64,000 nucleotides of DNA from Parelaphostrongylus tenuis (lineage: Eukaryota > Nematoda > Chromadorea > Rhabditida > Metastrongylidae): assembly GCA_019055375.1 (NCBI GenBank), contig JAHQIW010007315.1, positions 62,001 through 126,000 on the forward strand. Reading direction: 5' to 3'. Of this stretch, positions 31,867 through 41,985 are shown piece after piece; the stretch's first letter is position 1; each line of letters starts with the position of its first letter. The notes under the pieces were generated by a model that was given only the letters and a program-made list of their open reading frames with translations, did not search any database and had not been told where the DNA came from. The position numbers and the translations under genes are program-made.

Positions 31867-33138
31867 TCAGTAAAGCTTATGCGGTGACATTGTTATACCA
31901 ATACGTCTTTCTACAAGGATTCCGATCATGAAACGTGTAAAGTGGATGGCCTGCCAAAAGCACAACGCAGTCACCGAACACAAAATCATACAAGGCACAA
32001 GCCATGCCAAACACAACACCACTGCCATCACTGAAAAGAAAGCAGATCCAGTAAAACGAGATGCGCTCGAACTAACGTAAAAACTTATTTGCTCTGAGAA
32101 ATGAAGTACGAATGAAATTTTGACTGAAAAATGAGATTGAAGTATACTAAGTAAAGCTAAAAGAATAAATCTCTCGGCGTCGATCAATCCCTGAGGGATA
32201 AGCCATGCATTCGGCTTCAATTTTTAACTTCGTTCGAGGTGACTGAATGCATATCTGGCCTTTACAATGACTTGTGGTGGCCTACTGCTGTGTCAAGTCA
32301 GTGCTGCCTATCCTCCCAGACATGTCTCGAACCAGTCTGGTACCAATTTAGCGAACCTGGAGGAATGGATGGCTTGGTGTACTACGAATACGAGATCGCA
32401 CCATCGACCTCGTGTACGACTCAGAGTACCTCTAACCGCTGCATCACAGGCGTTCCCACAATGAAGTATAATGAGAAGTGATATGTGTAGGACCACTAGA
32501 CTTGCCTTGAAGCCCCATAAGTCGCTGTATAGCTAAAATATAGATTCAGTAGACTTTACGATAGTTAATAAAATGAGCTGCATTGTGAATACGTGTTATT
32601 ATTTATCTTTAATGCCAAAAATCACAAGTATTTTGCCTTACTACAGTTCAATTAACAGCTTTCGTGGGCTACTATCGTACCAAGACTGACCCACAAAGAT
32701 GCCTTCAATAGAAGACGCATCTCGAAATAAGAGATGAAAGACGAAACATACGTGTTGCCATTTTATCGACTATTTTCTAGAAACTCGTCTTGGTTTCAAC
32801 AGACTGCTCTTGAGCTCTCCCTAATATTCCTTATCTCTCCATTCCTACACTATGGGGCGTATGTCTCTGACGAGGCAGGCGAAACTGCCGTAACGTACGT
32901 AAGCCACTGACACATACTGAACCTTGAAAAGATTGAAGAACCCTATCGAAATATAATGACAAAGTGCTATAACCAACTCACTTTGCATTACGAGAGCAAT
33001 GCCAAAGTTGAGAATAATGGTTACAGACATGATAGCGAGGAAAATTGACAGAGGCAGCAAGTTGAAGATGACCAAGATGACTGGCAGCAGATCATCTCCG
33101 CTATGGTTCCAGTTCACAAAGAAGGCAGCAGCAGGCAT
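31867..33138 (-). CDS. Small multi-pass membrane protein, 106 residues, two exons
   Basis: Exon 1 (33138-32982) starts 9 nt after a CTCTTTTCAG acceptor, probably a trans-splice site, and ends at AAA|GTGAGT. Exon 2 (32030-31867) follows the strong acceptor CTTTCTTTTCAG. The split codon makes Met and the frame continues to TGA. The product has a hydrophobic stretch at about residues 17-52 (LLPVILVIFNLLPLSIFLAI and onward), long enough for one or two helices, and another at about 55-82 (AVVLCLAWLVPCMILCSVTA), then a short basic tail. I do not recognise the family. The 951-nt intron contains a SINE (32160-32455) and a Penelope-like hairpin near 32865. Support is splice phase, hydrophobicity pattern and the AATAAA; no homology was tested. 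Confidence 0.5.
32160..32455 (-). mobile_element. tRNA-derived SINE, family 1
   Basis: Full length from CTCTCGGCGTCGATCAATCC to the head CGCTGCATCACAGGCG, minus strand, within the intron of the small membrane protein gene. ORFs drawn across it are not genes. Confidence 0.8.
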
Positions 33139-33317
33139 GTAGAGTCACTGAAAAGAGCGAAAAGCCTAAGCCCAAAGAATATAAACGATACAACAGCACA
33201 AATAAACAGAAGTGCAGAAGTTAATCAATTCAAAAGATACGGATTTCAGAAGAGAAATACTCATCATTAAACTTTATAATAATGTATTTAGTTGAAAGAG
33301 CCAAATCCATGGATCTT

Positions 33318-33410
33318 GAGTGATGTGCAAAAGTTACAGCCGCAGGCAAGTGTCGAACTCGCGTCCACCCAAACCGGGGCGCGTGCTACCGCTACACCAC
33401 AGCGGTCACC
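33318..33410 (-). repeat. tRNA-like SINE head, family 3
   Basis: GATGTGCAAAAGTTACAGCC followed by GTGTCGAACTCGCG (inverted B box) and CTACCGCTACACCAC (inverted A box). Not a functional tRNA; the acceptor stem is missing. Confidence 0.55.
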
Positions 33411-33727
33411 TTTCTAATGTCATTCTTTGTTCGATATACGGCGTCTTAGGCCTTCTTAGTTGTTTGCACAAATTTTCAAATGTTCAAGAAATGTTGTCGC
33501 ACTCTTTCTCATTTGGTGAAATGATAAGTGAGAGAACAGCTTTTGCTGATATTTTGTGAAAAAGTTACTAAAAGGAGGAAAAACATCAATGACTCAACTT
33601 TGAAGCAATCTCAGTTCATAGAGAGCTTTATTAGCTGTAAAGAAGATCTCTAGGTTCCCAAAAAAGTAAGCAATTAAAAAATTACCGGCAGTTGCCAAAG
33701 AACGAGCTATAGTCAATATCGCAGAAA
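33411..33727. other. No gene recognised
   Basis: The frame 33320-33559 is open only because it runs through the repeat; no splice or domain support. Confidence 0.35.
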
Positions 33728-33945
33728 CTCAGGATGTGCAAAACCTTTGCGTCAAGCGGAACTCGAACCCACAATTCACTCTATCCAGGGGCGTGTGTTC
33801 TAACTCGTTGCGCTATCGACACCTGCTCTGCTATTACTCTTTCTACGATATAATGCAGCCGATATCGGCATTCGCATATCGAAAAGAGTAAAGTGCGGGT
33901 TCGAGTCCCGCCTGACGTCAAACTTTTGCACATCATGCATTTTCA
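33728..33945. mobile_element. tRNA-derived SINE, family 3, inverted pair
   Basis: A minus head (GATGTGCAAAACCTTTGCGT, ACTCGAACCC) and a plus head (GCGGGTTCGAGTCCCGCCTG, ACTTTTGCACATCAT) face each other around a spacer of about 60 bp. Confidence 0.65.
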
Positions 33946-34434
33946 CTGGGAACGGATTACATCGGCTGTCGATATGACTGATTTTTAGCGATGCAATATT
34001 TAGAAAGCACTTGGAAAGACATTCTCGAAAGGGAGAGGAAACATCAAGGACCACTCAAGAAGAAGATAAAGAAGAAAGGAAGAAGAAGAAGAAGAAGAAG
34101 AAGAGAGATTCCTCTCAACGTTAAAGCTAAGAGAGGATTTCGGATAGAATTTAAGAGCATTGTAGTCGATAATCCAGTAAAAGTACCACTGCTATTACAA
34201 CGGGGCGACCGAAAATGGCATGATCTTTGTTGGGGATCGATCCACAGGAGCGCCTAGATGCCTTGTCTATGACCATTCGAATCGACTACAACTACGTATA
34301 ACGGCTATTATACCTTAACAAAGTACCCGAGTAAGTGTTATTGTACAACTTCAATCGAACAACGCCATGGCAAGAAGATCTTGATCATCTAGCCTGGCAA
34401 TCAAAGGACGATTAGCTAATTGATGAGCAGAACC
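33946..34434. other. Lys/Arg-rich open stretch over a GAA tract
   Basis: The + frame 33991-34257 encodes runs of Lys and Arg from a (GAA)n tract at about 34080-34106. Probably a simple-repeat artefact rather than a gene. Confidence 0.35.
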
Positions 34435-34510
34435 TTTTCTCTCTCTCTCCTTCTCTCTCTCTCCTCTTTCTCTCTCGCGCGCTCTCTCTCTCTTCCCTCT
34501 TTTTCTCTCC
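34435..34510. repeat. (CT)n microsatellite, imperfect
   Basis: TCTCTCTC runs interrupted by CC, TT and GCGCGC over about 75 bp. Confidence 0.85.
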
Positions 34511-34841
34511 TGATAAGACGAAAGAGATAACACAGCAACACTCTATATGGCAGCAGCTAGAAGCTAAGTTGCGAAATCCTTTAAATACGAAGCTGTTTTA
34601 GTAAAGAATGTGATTATTAACAATGAATCACTACATGGTTACTGGTATAGAAGCAAGATTAGTCAGATTGAAATCCAAAGGACATGTAGAAGATTCAGCG
34701 CTCCGTTCCATTTTGACAGCGCGCACGCGAACGCAGCGCTTATCCTCAGTTCGTTTGTCAGGAGTGCTTCGCTGTGATCGCAAGAGTTAGCAATTCGTTC
34801 TAAGTGCCTAAGCGAGTGCTATATGACGACAGAACAGAAAC

Positions 34842-34935
34842 GCCGATAGTGCAAGTGGTTAGCGAGCGCCTCGGGAAGGACGGAATACAAGTTCGAATCC
34901 CATCTGACTCAAAGCTTCAAATATCACACACAACA
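34842..34935 (+). repeat. tRNA-like SINE head, family 3
   Basis: GTGCAAGTGGTTAGCGAGCG (A-box region) and CAAGTTCGAATCCCATCTGA (B-box region), then a degraded tail. No anticodon stem. Confidence 0.5.
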
Positions 34936-34974
34936 TGATTGGATAATGCCATATATCGACATTATTGAGCAGAT

Positions 34975-35110
34975 CACCTGTCGTCCTGTTGATCACCGAT
35001 TGATTCAGGCGGGGACCTAGTGGACTTTCAATCTTCCTGTGTACGAGTATCCCACTGGTTCTTTTTCACTGCAAGGATTCATTGAGCATCACGTCTTTCC
35101 TCTATGCTTC
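34975..35110 (-). mobile_element. RTE retrotransposon 3' end, decayed
   Basis: ATCACCTGTCGTCCTGTTGA, then degraded matches to the ends at 5606 and 48344 (CCACTGGTTCTTTTT, GCATCACGTCTTTCCTC). Confidence 0.65.
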
Positions 35111-35189
35111 AAATGTTCAACTGAGTAGTTATAGACAGGCGACGGCTTCGATTACTCATATCGACTAAATTGTGGCAGCAAAGCTGGGG

Positions 35190-35285
35190 CCGCGGTAGTG
35201 TAGTGGTAGCACGCGCCCCTCGTATGTGTGAGATGCGGGTTCAACTCTCGGTGAAGCTAAAAGTTCCGCATTTTGCATATCACCA
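35190..35285 (+). repeat. tRNA-like SINE head
   Basis: GGTAGTGTAGTGGTAGCACG and GCGGGTTCAACTCTCGG resemble A and B boxes, but the terminal stem does not pair. The trailing TTTTGCATATCACCACATAG matches the family 3 body. Confidence 0.5.
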
Positions 35286-36261
35286 CATAGTCTACATGAG
35301 TAGGTATAATCTTCTTTTAGATTGTGCACTACGGTGAATCACAATCCGATAAGAAGTATTACACATGCCGTAACGATGAACCTTAGTCAAAATAATTACA
35401 ATGCGACAAGTTCTGCAGATCTGATTCATGGCTTGGTTTGCTCCGTACTTAAAGGCTAAATAACTTCTAAGCTTATAGATGATTAATCGATCTTTAATTT
35501 AGTACTACTATCTCGCTGATAAATCTGAGAAAGGATGAAGGTTGAATGGTTTTCAGATCGCTAGTGTCCTTTCTTGTTGAAAAATTCTGGATTAATCTAG
35601 TAATGAAGAAGGATTGCAATTTGTTCAATCACTAAGAAGATAAGCATGCTCTTTATTGCTTCCTATCAGATTGTGATCAAAGGACCCATCTCTTGTTCCT
35701 AAAAAATACTAGACTCAAAATGCTTCAGTCGCCCGTATTTCTTGTTGATACAAAGTTAGTGACGATAATATGAGCGAGATAAATGTTCGTTACCGATCAC
35801 TGTAGAAAATTTGACGCTTGAATAAGCTAGCGAGGAATACAGAAGAGTTATCGAATGGATCATGGATCGTTTATGAATTATTTTTGAGATTGATAAGGTT
35901 TAGCTTGTTTGATATTGATATAGATACACTTCTATGATTACATGGTTAGTTGCTCGAACATTCCCCGGACTTGTGAAAGAGAAGCTCCTGGAAAAATTCA
36001 AGTTTTCTTCAAAATCGTCGTGGTAGAGATATGAGAAAACCCTAGCATGACTACATATGAGGTCAACTGAAGAGACATCTTTAGCCCAAATGTTGACTGC
36101 GTCGACATTGCAATTCTGAGCTCTTACTTAAGCAGAGGTAGGACATAACACGTCTGGGACTTGAAATGTAAACAGAAAATGATTGAAAATTGTACATCTG
36201 TCAAAAATCTTCCAATGTATTTTACTGGAGAATTTTTTAATTCGTCCAGCCAGACATTTCT
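35286..36261. other. No gene recognised
   Basis: AT-rich with no supported feature on either strand. Confidence 0.35.
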
Positions 36262-36510
36262 GATACTTCAGTGATCCGTCTTCATGATTTTTTTTAATTG
36301 TGAGAATCCCAGTATTTCTAGCATTCAATTGTTTGATCGTCTTTTTCTCGAACGCAGAATACTGGTTGAGCGAATCTCGTTGCATTCTCAAGGAAAGTAT
36401 GGTTGTGGCGTTCCACAGGCGTTGTGCTTGCCTCCGGGAGAGAGTTGGGGGTGGAACTCGGCTTCATGTGCGCCGTGATGCGCATCACAACTACTTGGCC
36501 ACTGCTTTCG
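36262..36510 (-). mobile_element. tRNA-derived SINE, family 2
   Basis: Minus orientation, from the tail (CAGTGATCCGTCTTCATGA) to the head (CACAACTACTTGGCCAC). The minus-strand ORF 36318-36860 reads through it; its first ~110 residues lie outside the SINE but show no splice sites or domain. Confidence 0.7.
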
Positions 36511-37138
36511 TAACACAATATAGACGCTTTATCTTCTTCCTGATAGTAGACTTCATACTGCTTCAGAGACCAAAACATTTTTACTTCAAAGGAAAACGTC
36601 ACAGTAACTCTAAATGGCAACATAAAACTCCTTAGTATTTGTGTGACTTTAATTTTCTTAGCTAAGTGTATGAATGAGCACCTAGTTAGCCAAACAAGAT
36701 CCTCCACCAAGATTTCATAGACCGCAACCCATAACCGTGAAAATTGAAGATATCGAAGGCATCGTCTTCGTTCAATGTAAAATTCTTGATACGCTTTCAG
36801 TATTCCAAAATTTTGAAAATAAACTGCGTGGAGAACCGTCTGGTGACAAGGCGTGCACACGTTTCACAGTTCTTACCTGGATTAGGCACATTCTTCTTAC
36901 ATGTAACACTCTGAGCACCTAGTCTCCAACAAATAAGTGGAAAACTTGTAAAGAGTCAAAGTGAGCGGGTTTGTTTATTACATGAATAAGAGCAATTGAG
37001 TTCTTCCTGGTCGAGTATGAAAGTATTTGGCTGGGCTGATGTGTGAATTCAACTTTTCCCAGCTCCGCAAAAACCATCACAATGCCAGCTAACGTTGAGT
37101 GAAAGTTTTATGCAAATCTCGTATCTTAAGCTCGAGGA
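36511..37138. other. No gene recognised
   Basis: Contains the non-SINE part of a minus-strand open frame (to 36860), no motif identified. Confidence 0.35.
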
Positions 37139-37223
37139 CATTGGTGAGCGATGAGCGCGAGATCGAACCATTGACCTCGTGTGCGACGCAGAGCACCTCT
37201 AACCACTGCGCCATATACGCTCT
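37139..37223 (-). mobile_element. SINE family 1, head only
   Basis: Only the tRNA-like head is present (GAGCGCGAGATCGAACCATT...CGCCATATACGCTC). It ends immediately before the duplicated block that starts at 37225. Confidence 0.75.
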
Positions 37224-38009
37224 TTTCACTAGATATAGCCATTTAAAATCTCATTCTAAATGCAAGTTGTTCTTCCTGTGAACTTTCCATGAGATGTTGT
37301 TTTTGAGAGACATAGCCAATGCAACCGAAGAGAATGTGAATCAACAAAAAGAATATTAATCAAATGACATTGATCTCAAGTCATTCTCTCTGCTGTTAAC
37401 CATCGCTTGTTTCAATCTCATGTTTAACTTTCGTGAATGATGTTTTCCCTAATACTATTGGTGTTTTATTTTTCTCATATATCTCCTAAGCTTTTCTAGT
37501 GGTCTCCAATGTCTATGGAACACATTGCACTTTTTTGTATAGCGAAGAAGCACCTGTTTCTCATTACAGTTAATATTCATGTTAGTATCTTGCAGCTGGT
37601 TCTACGACAAACACCAGCTACATTTTGACATTAAGCTATGAACTGAGGGGTGTATAGTCACTGATCTGCTCAATGCTCTTGTTTTTTCATATTGATGAAC
37701 GTTTCCAATCCGACCAACGGCTACTTTTAACGGTAATCAAATTTGCATTATATTCCTGCGTCACCATCTTCACTTTCTCACCTCATCTTCTGTTGTAGTA
37801 GAACTCTATTCTGTAAAATAAAGTTTGAAGGTTATATGGACGACTAGCATGTAACTACTAGTCAGGTGAATCCTTAGCTGAACAGTTGAGGATTTCAAAG
37901 TTCGACTTTCCATAGACCTCGGCATTATTGATTATATATAGAATTTGAGAAAACTTATCTCGATTAGGTGACGCGAGGTTGATAAAGTAGTCATAGTAGT
38001 AATTCGACT

Positions 38010-38602
38010 GACGTGTCGGCGACGCCTTCTTCAGCCTGGGCTGAGTATGTGTAGTATCAGTCTATTTGAATGTTTCGCAGGACCTTATTTATATGCTGCC
38101 TAATCAGGTTGAAAGATTGAACGAAGAAAGTGTGCGAGGTCTCATGTGATGGTGACGCATTCGTCCTTCCGGTTCATTTAGGAATTTTGGTGTTTACCCG
38201 AAATGCCTCAAGAATTCTGCGAGTGGATGTTTTTGATTCCTTCGCTAGGATCGTGACCGTCACATCCAAATCTTTATTGCTGTGTTTTCGTGCCCTATGT
38301 AAACCCAAAGGTGTGCTTTTATCGATTTCAAATTTGCTATTTAGATGATCTTTTATGTGGATGAAGAGTGATCTACCCGTTTCGCCTATATATTCTTCCC
38401 GCATGCCTTACATGGCGTAATCGAATAGTTTGTGCCCAATCTCATACAATACCCCTCCCTTCCGTTAGGGCAGACTACATAATTTTGGTCTTGCGCAGTA
38501 GATCGTAGAGTCTATTGCGGACCAGTTGATGGCTTGGGGATGGAGGTGGAGTTTCATTGAATGTCACGCATTTTACAAGACCGCATCTGTTTAGGCACCT
38601 CG
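38010..38602 (-). pseudogene. Penelope-like element fragment with GIY-YIG endonuclease region
   Basis: The minus strand carries the linker with Cys pairs (CVVCPNGREGYC) in one frame, then after a frameshift EEYIGETGRSLFIHIKDHLN, the YIG motif of the GIY-YIG nuclease typical of Penelope-like elements, and further on STRRILEAF. The 3' hairpin GAAGAAGGCGTCGCCGACAC follows at 38010-38035. The reverse transcriptase part is missing. It lies next to hammerhead element 7 in the same insertion. Confidence 0.8.
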
Positions 38603-38654
38603 TAATTATTATTTGAGCCAACATGTTTGGTCTTCTAAGTGGACTGACTTATAG

Positions 38655-38699
38655 AGCCGGATATACGTGTTTCAATCTTGACGGTCTCGTCAGTCGGGC
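38655..38699 (-). ncRNA. Hammerhead ribozyme motif, core intact, stem II weak
   Basis: CUGACGA (38693-38687) and GAAA (38673-38670) are present. Stem III is ACAC/GUAU-like and stem I GCCCGA/UCCGGC has one mismatch. Stem II (GACC...GAUU) is poorly paired. Confidence 0.55.
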
Positions 38700-38984
38700 A
38701 GTTAACCTTCGTCTTTAGCCAATCCTCTGGGGGCGCTCAGTCCCCTATACTAAGAGTAGGCGACGACAACATTTAACACTGTATGCCCGGCGAAATTATC
38801 ACCGAACACACAGTGTTGTACACTTGACTGCTCTTGCCTGGTATCATCAGTATATCTAGGAGGGTACAATACTGTGTGTTAGGTGATAATTTCACCGGAT
38901 ACACAGTGTAAAATGTGCGTCGTCACCTAATCTTAGTATAGGGGACTGACGCCCTGAGAGGATCAGCTAAAGGCGATGGGTAAC

Positions 38985-39030
38985 TGTCTGACTGACGAGA
39001 CCGTCAGGGACGAGACACGTGTATCGAGCT
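38985..39030 (+). ncRNA. Decayed hammerhead ribozyme motif
   Basis: CUGACGA is intact but GAAA reads GAGA, and stem I pairs weakly with UCGAGC. Predicted inactive. Confidence 0.55.
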
Positions 39031-39085
39031 CTTCAAAGTCAGCCCTCTAACAGACCACTTGGCATGTTGGCTAAAATAATAATTA

Positions 39086-39310
39086 CGCGAATTGTTGAAA
39101 TTTGAGAGTGGTCTTGAGAAAACACTCGAAAACGAAGGTATGTTTAGGCACCTTTCAAGCGCGCTACTGATTTCGTTTGGTATAAATGGCAGTTTGAAGG
39201 GGATTCTATTCAGGTGTGAAATATTGTTCTTTTGGAGCCCTATTCTACTTTTTGAATTCAAAATTGCCTAAAAAGTCTTGCGCGTGGATGTTTTTGATTG
39301 TTTTGTTTGT
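39086..39310 (-). pseudogene. Penelope-like element fragment, end of the nuclease ORF
   Basis: Minus strand: the sequence around 39300 (AAAACATCCACGCGCAAGAC) matches the STRRILEAF region of the fragment at 38200, followed by an open C-terminal stretch to about 39086. It abuts hammerhead element 7. Confidence 0.55.
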
Positions 39311-40546
39311 TTTTTCTCATTTAAGGATTTTTTGAGATGATAAAAGGTTGTATTCACATCAGCTATATTCGCACCTGCCGATATTCTACAAATCGCCGTA
39401 CGAAAATCGAGTCAGCTGCCGTGCTCGATTGAAACCACCGCCATGGACGACAATCGCGAAAAGACGAGACGAATGGAATATGTGCTGGGGTCCGCACAAT
39501 ATGTGAAGACGAACCGTCCAAGTATCCAAGTGAGTAAGATAAAAGGTGGTCAGCGGACAGTGCGAATATTATCATGCTCGTAATTGGCGGAAAAGTTCTT
39601 AAGCTTGCGCTATCGGGCAATGCTAATGTCCGGGTTACAAAATTTTTTTTTTCATTTTACGCATGTTTTCGCAAACATTCGATAACTTCAAAAATGTACA
39701 TTTCAGTACTGAGCGTAATTCTGTAAAGAAAACACTCAAAGGATATTACCGCTAAGGATGTTGCATCCTGCCTTCGGAACAATCACCCTATTGTTTGAAC
39801 TTCACCGCGGATTTTTTGTTATTTATATAACAAGTTTCGATAGTAGAATCACTTCACCTCCACGAGAGAATAGAATATTACTAAACGTACCTTTATATGT
39901 ATTTTCATTGAGAAGAATGCTCAGATGTCCTAAAACTTTTCTTTTCAGTACGAAGGCTGCATAGTTAACAGAACGCACCTCCCTTGTTTTTTTTTCAAAC
40001 TAAAATGGAAGGTGTTATACCACATAATCACAGTGAGCCTTGATACACTTTACTTCATTAATGTGTGGAATGGGTTTCTGGAAAGTATGCATTCGCTTTG
40101 TCTTTGTTTTTCAAACAATTAACTGATGCTGTAGAAATTCCGCCTAGAATATTTATTTAACGCTTAACAGGTTATGCATTAAAATCACTCAACGAAAATC
40201 CCTAAATAACCACTGTCGGTAAGCAATACAGCATCGCTGAATAGAATTTGCAGTCAACAATTAGTACTTCCTAAACAATCGACAGTGGTGCATCCTAAGA
40301 TTATCAGTTTGTGAATCATAAACTGCAACTACACCGACACGAATTTCATACTCATACTATACAAGCCTCATGCTTACTGCCTAGAACGCTCACGAAAACA
40401 TTTCTAAATGATCCAAACTAAAGCATTCTCAAGAAGCATGCAACTTACTAACTTTTTTCATGGTTGTAATGGTGGAATGGAATTCTTGCCCTAATCGATA
40501 CTAATACTCGACATTAATGGTATTTTTTTTAATGCATTTCGCATTG

Positions 40547-40747
40547 TTATGATGTTTTCAGCAATGGTTCACCATAGATTGCAACTTCAGTGGTTGATGG
40601 CGAAGCGTTCGAAGGCTTAGTAGCGCTTTGACCGACTGTCTCCGCATCTGTGAGATCTTCCATGATACTTTCAGCAGCCACATCCGAGTTTGTCACTGTG
40701 ACCATCTGACCGTCTCGCTCATCTCGCGTCTTGATAGGAGTGGAAGC
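40547..40747 (-). CDS. Possible last exon of an unidentified minus-strand gene
   Basis: After a GTCAAG acceptor, 66 codons run to TAA with polar, coding-like composition (TVTNSDVAAESIMEDLTDAE). No domain. The final residues overlap AAACATCATAACAATGCG, a sequence also found in SINE family 3 tails and at 23455, so the end may be repeat-derived. No upstream exon was found. Confidence 0.25.
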   Translation of the reverse strand, partial: ASTPIKTRDERDGQMVTVTNSDVAAESIMEDLTDAETVGQSATKPSNASPSTTEVAIYGEPLLKTS

Positions 40748-40789
40748 CTTGACAATAGATTTTTAGCTTTATCCTTTTATGATGTTTTC

Positions 40790-41325
40790 AGTGTACCTAA
40801 GAGAATTGAGTGGTGAGCAAAAACACGGCCTCAGGCATGAGCTCTACTATCGCATAGTGAATGAAAAACGCTGTGAAGACGAGTCAGTAACGTGTCCAAA
40901 AGTAAGATGGTCTACGTCAATAGTGCTTCGAATAAGAGAAGAGAGTATGAGAAAATACAAAATACAGTAGCGACCTTATTTAGACTTGTATTAAGTCGTT
41001 CCATAAAATTTTGGCACTACAGCAATAAACGGGGGCGCCGTGGCCGGGTGGTTGTGATGTTGGTCACGGCGCGTAGGGCCACGCTCCATCCCCCACTTCT
41101 CTCCGGCAGCTGAGAAAAACATCCTATGGAACGCTACAGCAAGGCTATCCTTGAAATTGCAAGGAGACTCGCTCAACCGGCATTCTACGCCGTGCAAGAA
41201 GAAGACGAAAACGAACTGAATGTTAGAAGTACTGGAATCCGCACTAAAAAAACACTGTGATGAAGAATCAGATAAAGTAAAATGCCAAATAAAGAGCAAG
41301 AAACACCAAATTTATTAAACAAAAG
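40790..41325. mobile_element. Mariner end remnant split by SINE family 2; tRNA-like piece
   Basis: A mariner-type end (AAGTCGTTCCATAAAATTTT, GGCACTACAGCAATAAA) is interrupted by a + strand SINE family 2 copy (41030-41284; head GGCGCCGTGGCCGGGTGG) and resumes with CACCAAATTTATTAAACAA. Upstream at 40793-40850 is a piece of the repeat at 22780. Confidence 0.6.
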
Positions 41326-41344
41326 TAGTTAAAAAAGCACATGA

Positions 41345-41575
41345 TTTTGGTGTCATTCAAATTTCGTTTGAGACGACTGGACAAATATCTGGCCCTTACA
41401 ATGTCTCGCGGTGGCCCACCATGCATCGAGTCAGTGCTGCTTATCCTCTCAAACAAGTCTGCTACCAATATACCGACCCCGGAAGGACAGATGGCTTGGT
41501 GCGCCATGAGCGTGAGATCGAACCATCAAACTTGAGCGCCACGCAGAGCACTTCTAGCCACTGCGACACGAATGG
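41345..41575 (-). mobile_element. tRNA-derived SINE, family 1, 3' truncated
   Basis: Body and head in minus orientation (CAATGTCTCGCGGTGGCCCA, GATCGAACCATCAAACTTG), lacking the tail. Confidence 0.75.
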
Positions 41576-41859
41576 TTTGTACAGCTATATCACTGCTAGA
41601 AAACGCAGTAAAAATAAAGATTCTATATAATGCGGGTGCAAAGCAAAGTGAGCTACTGATTATGATGCGCACATGACTCATATAATCAAGTTTGGTTAGA
41701 ACTGACATGTACGACGTTCGTCTTGCCTTTTGTCTTGATTTCGGCGTCGTAAAAATTTAGGCCACTTAATGGGAGCTTCATTAAACTTACTAATGCTCAG
41801 GTCTAGTAGATTTTGACATATCTTCTTTTAATGAATATAGCAGTTTCAACCTGGTGACT

Positions 41860-41985
41860 TACCAACAGATCGAATCGACACACCCGACCCCACTCCGAAT
41901 CGACACAGCGGACTCACAAACCCGACCAACACACCGGATCGACACACCGGACCCTTACACCCTACCAACAGACCGAATCGTCACA
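41860..41985. repeat. Short imperfect tandem array
   Basis: About eight units resembling CGACACACCGGAC / CCAACAGACCGAAT in a row. Confidence 0.55.

Larger units (their letters stand above)
38603..39085. mobile_element. Hammerhead-bearing fold-back element 7 (lineage beta)
   Basis: The ends TAATTATTATTTGAGCCAAC and GTTGGCTAAAATAATAATTA define 483 bp. The arms pair along much of their length (CCCCTATACTAAG versus CTTAGTATAGGGG; ACACTGTGTATCC-type interior) and each holds a hammerhead. Flanked on both sides by Penelope-like sequence in minus orientation. Confidence 0.85.
37225..40500 (+). repeat. Direct duplicate block, copy 1 (interrupted)
   Basis: Segments 37225-37912 and 39520-40500 match 62031-63610 in order (for example TGACATTAAGCTATGAACTG, and later GGTGTTATACCACATA / GGTGTTATATCATATA). 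The intervening 1.6 kb is absent from the other copy. I see no coding content or terminal repeats, so this is a duplication or an unclassified repeat. Confidence 0.75.

Noticed and set aside
32239..32496. Open frames of 62-80 residues on both strands
   Set aside because: All lie within SINE family 1; the same translations recur at 21578, 53256 and 13297.
34081..34257. Lys/Arg-rich frame as a nuclear protein
   Set aside because: The basic run is encoded by a (GAA)n simple repeat and there is no splice or homology support.
35190..35260. Possible tRNA gene (GTAGTGTAGTGGTAGCACG...)
   Set aside because: A and B boxes are present, but the acceptor stem does not pair and the SINE family 3 body follows.
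36318..36860. 180-residue minus-strand open frame
   Set aside because: Its second half runs through SINE family 2 sequence; the first half has no domain or splice sites. Most likely a chance frame.
41860..41985. Possible CRISPR-like array
   Set aside because: Units are short, imperfect and directly adjacent with no spacers, and the genome is eukaryotic.
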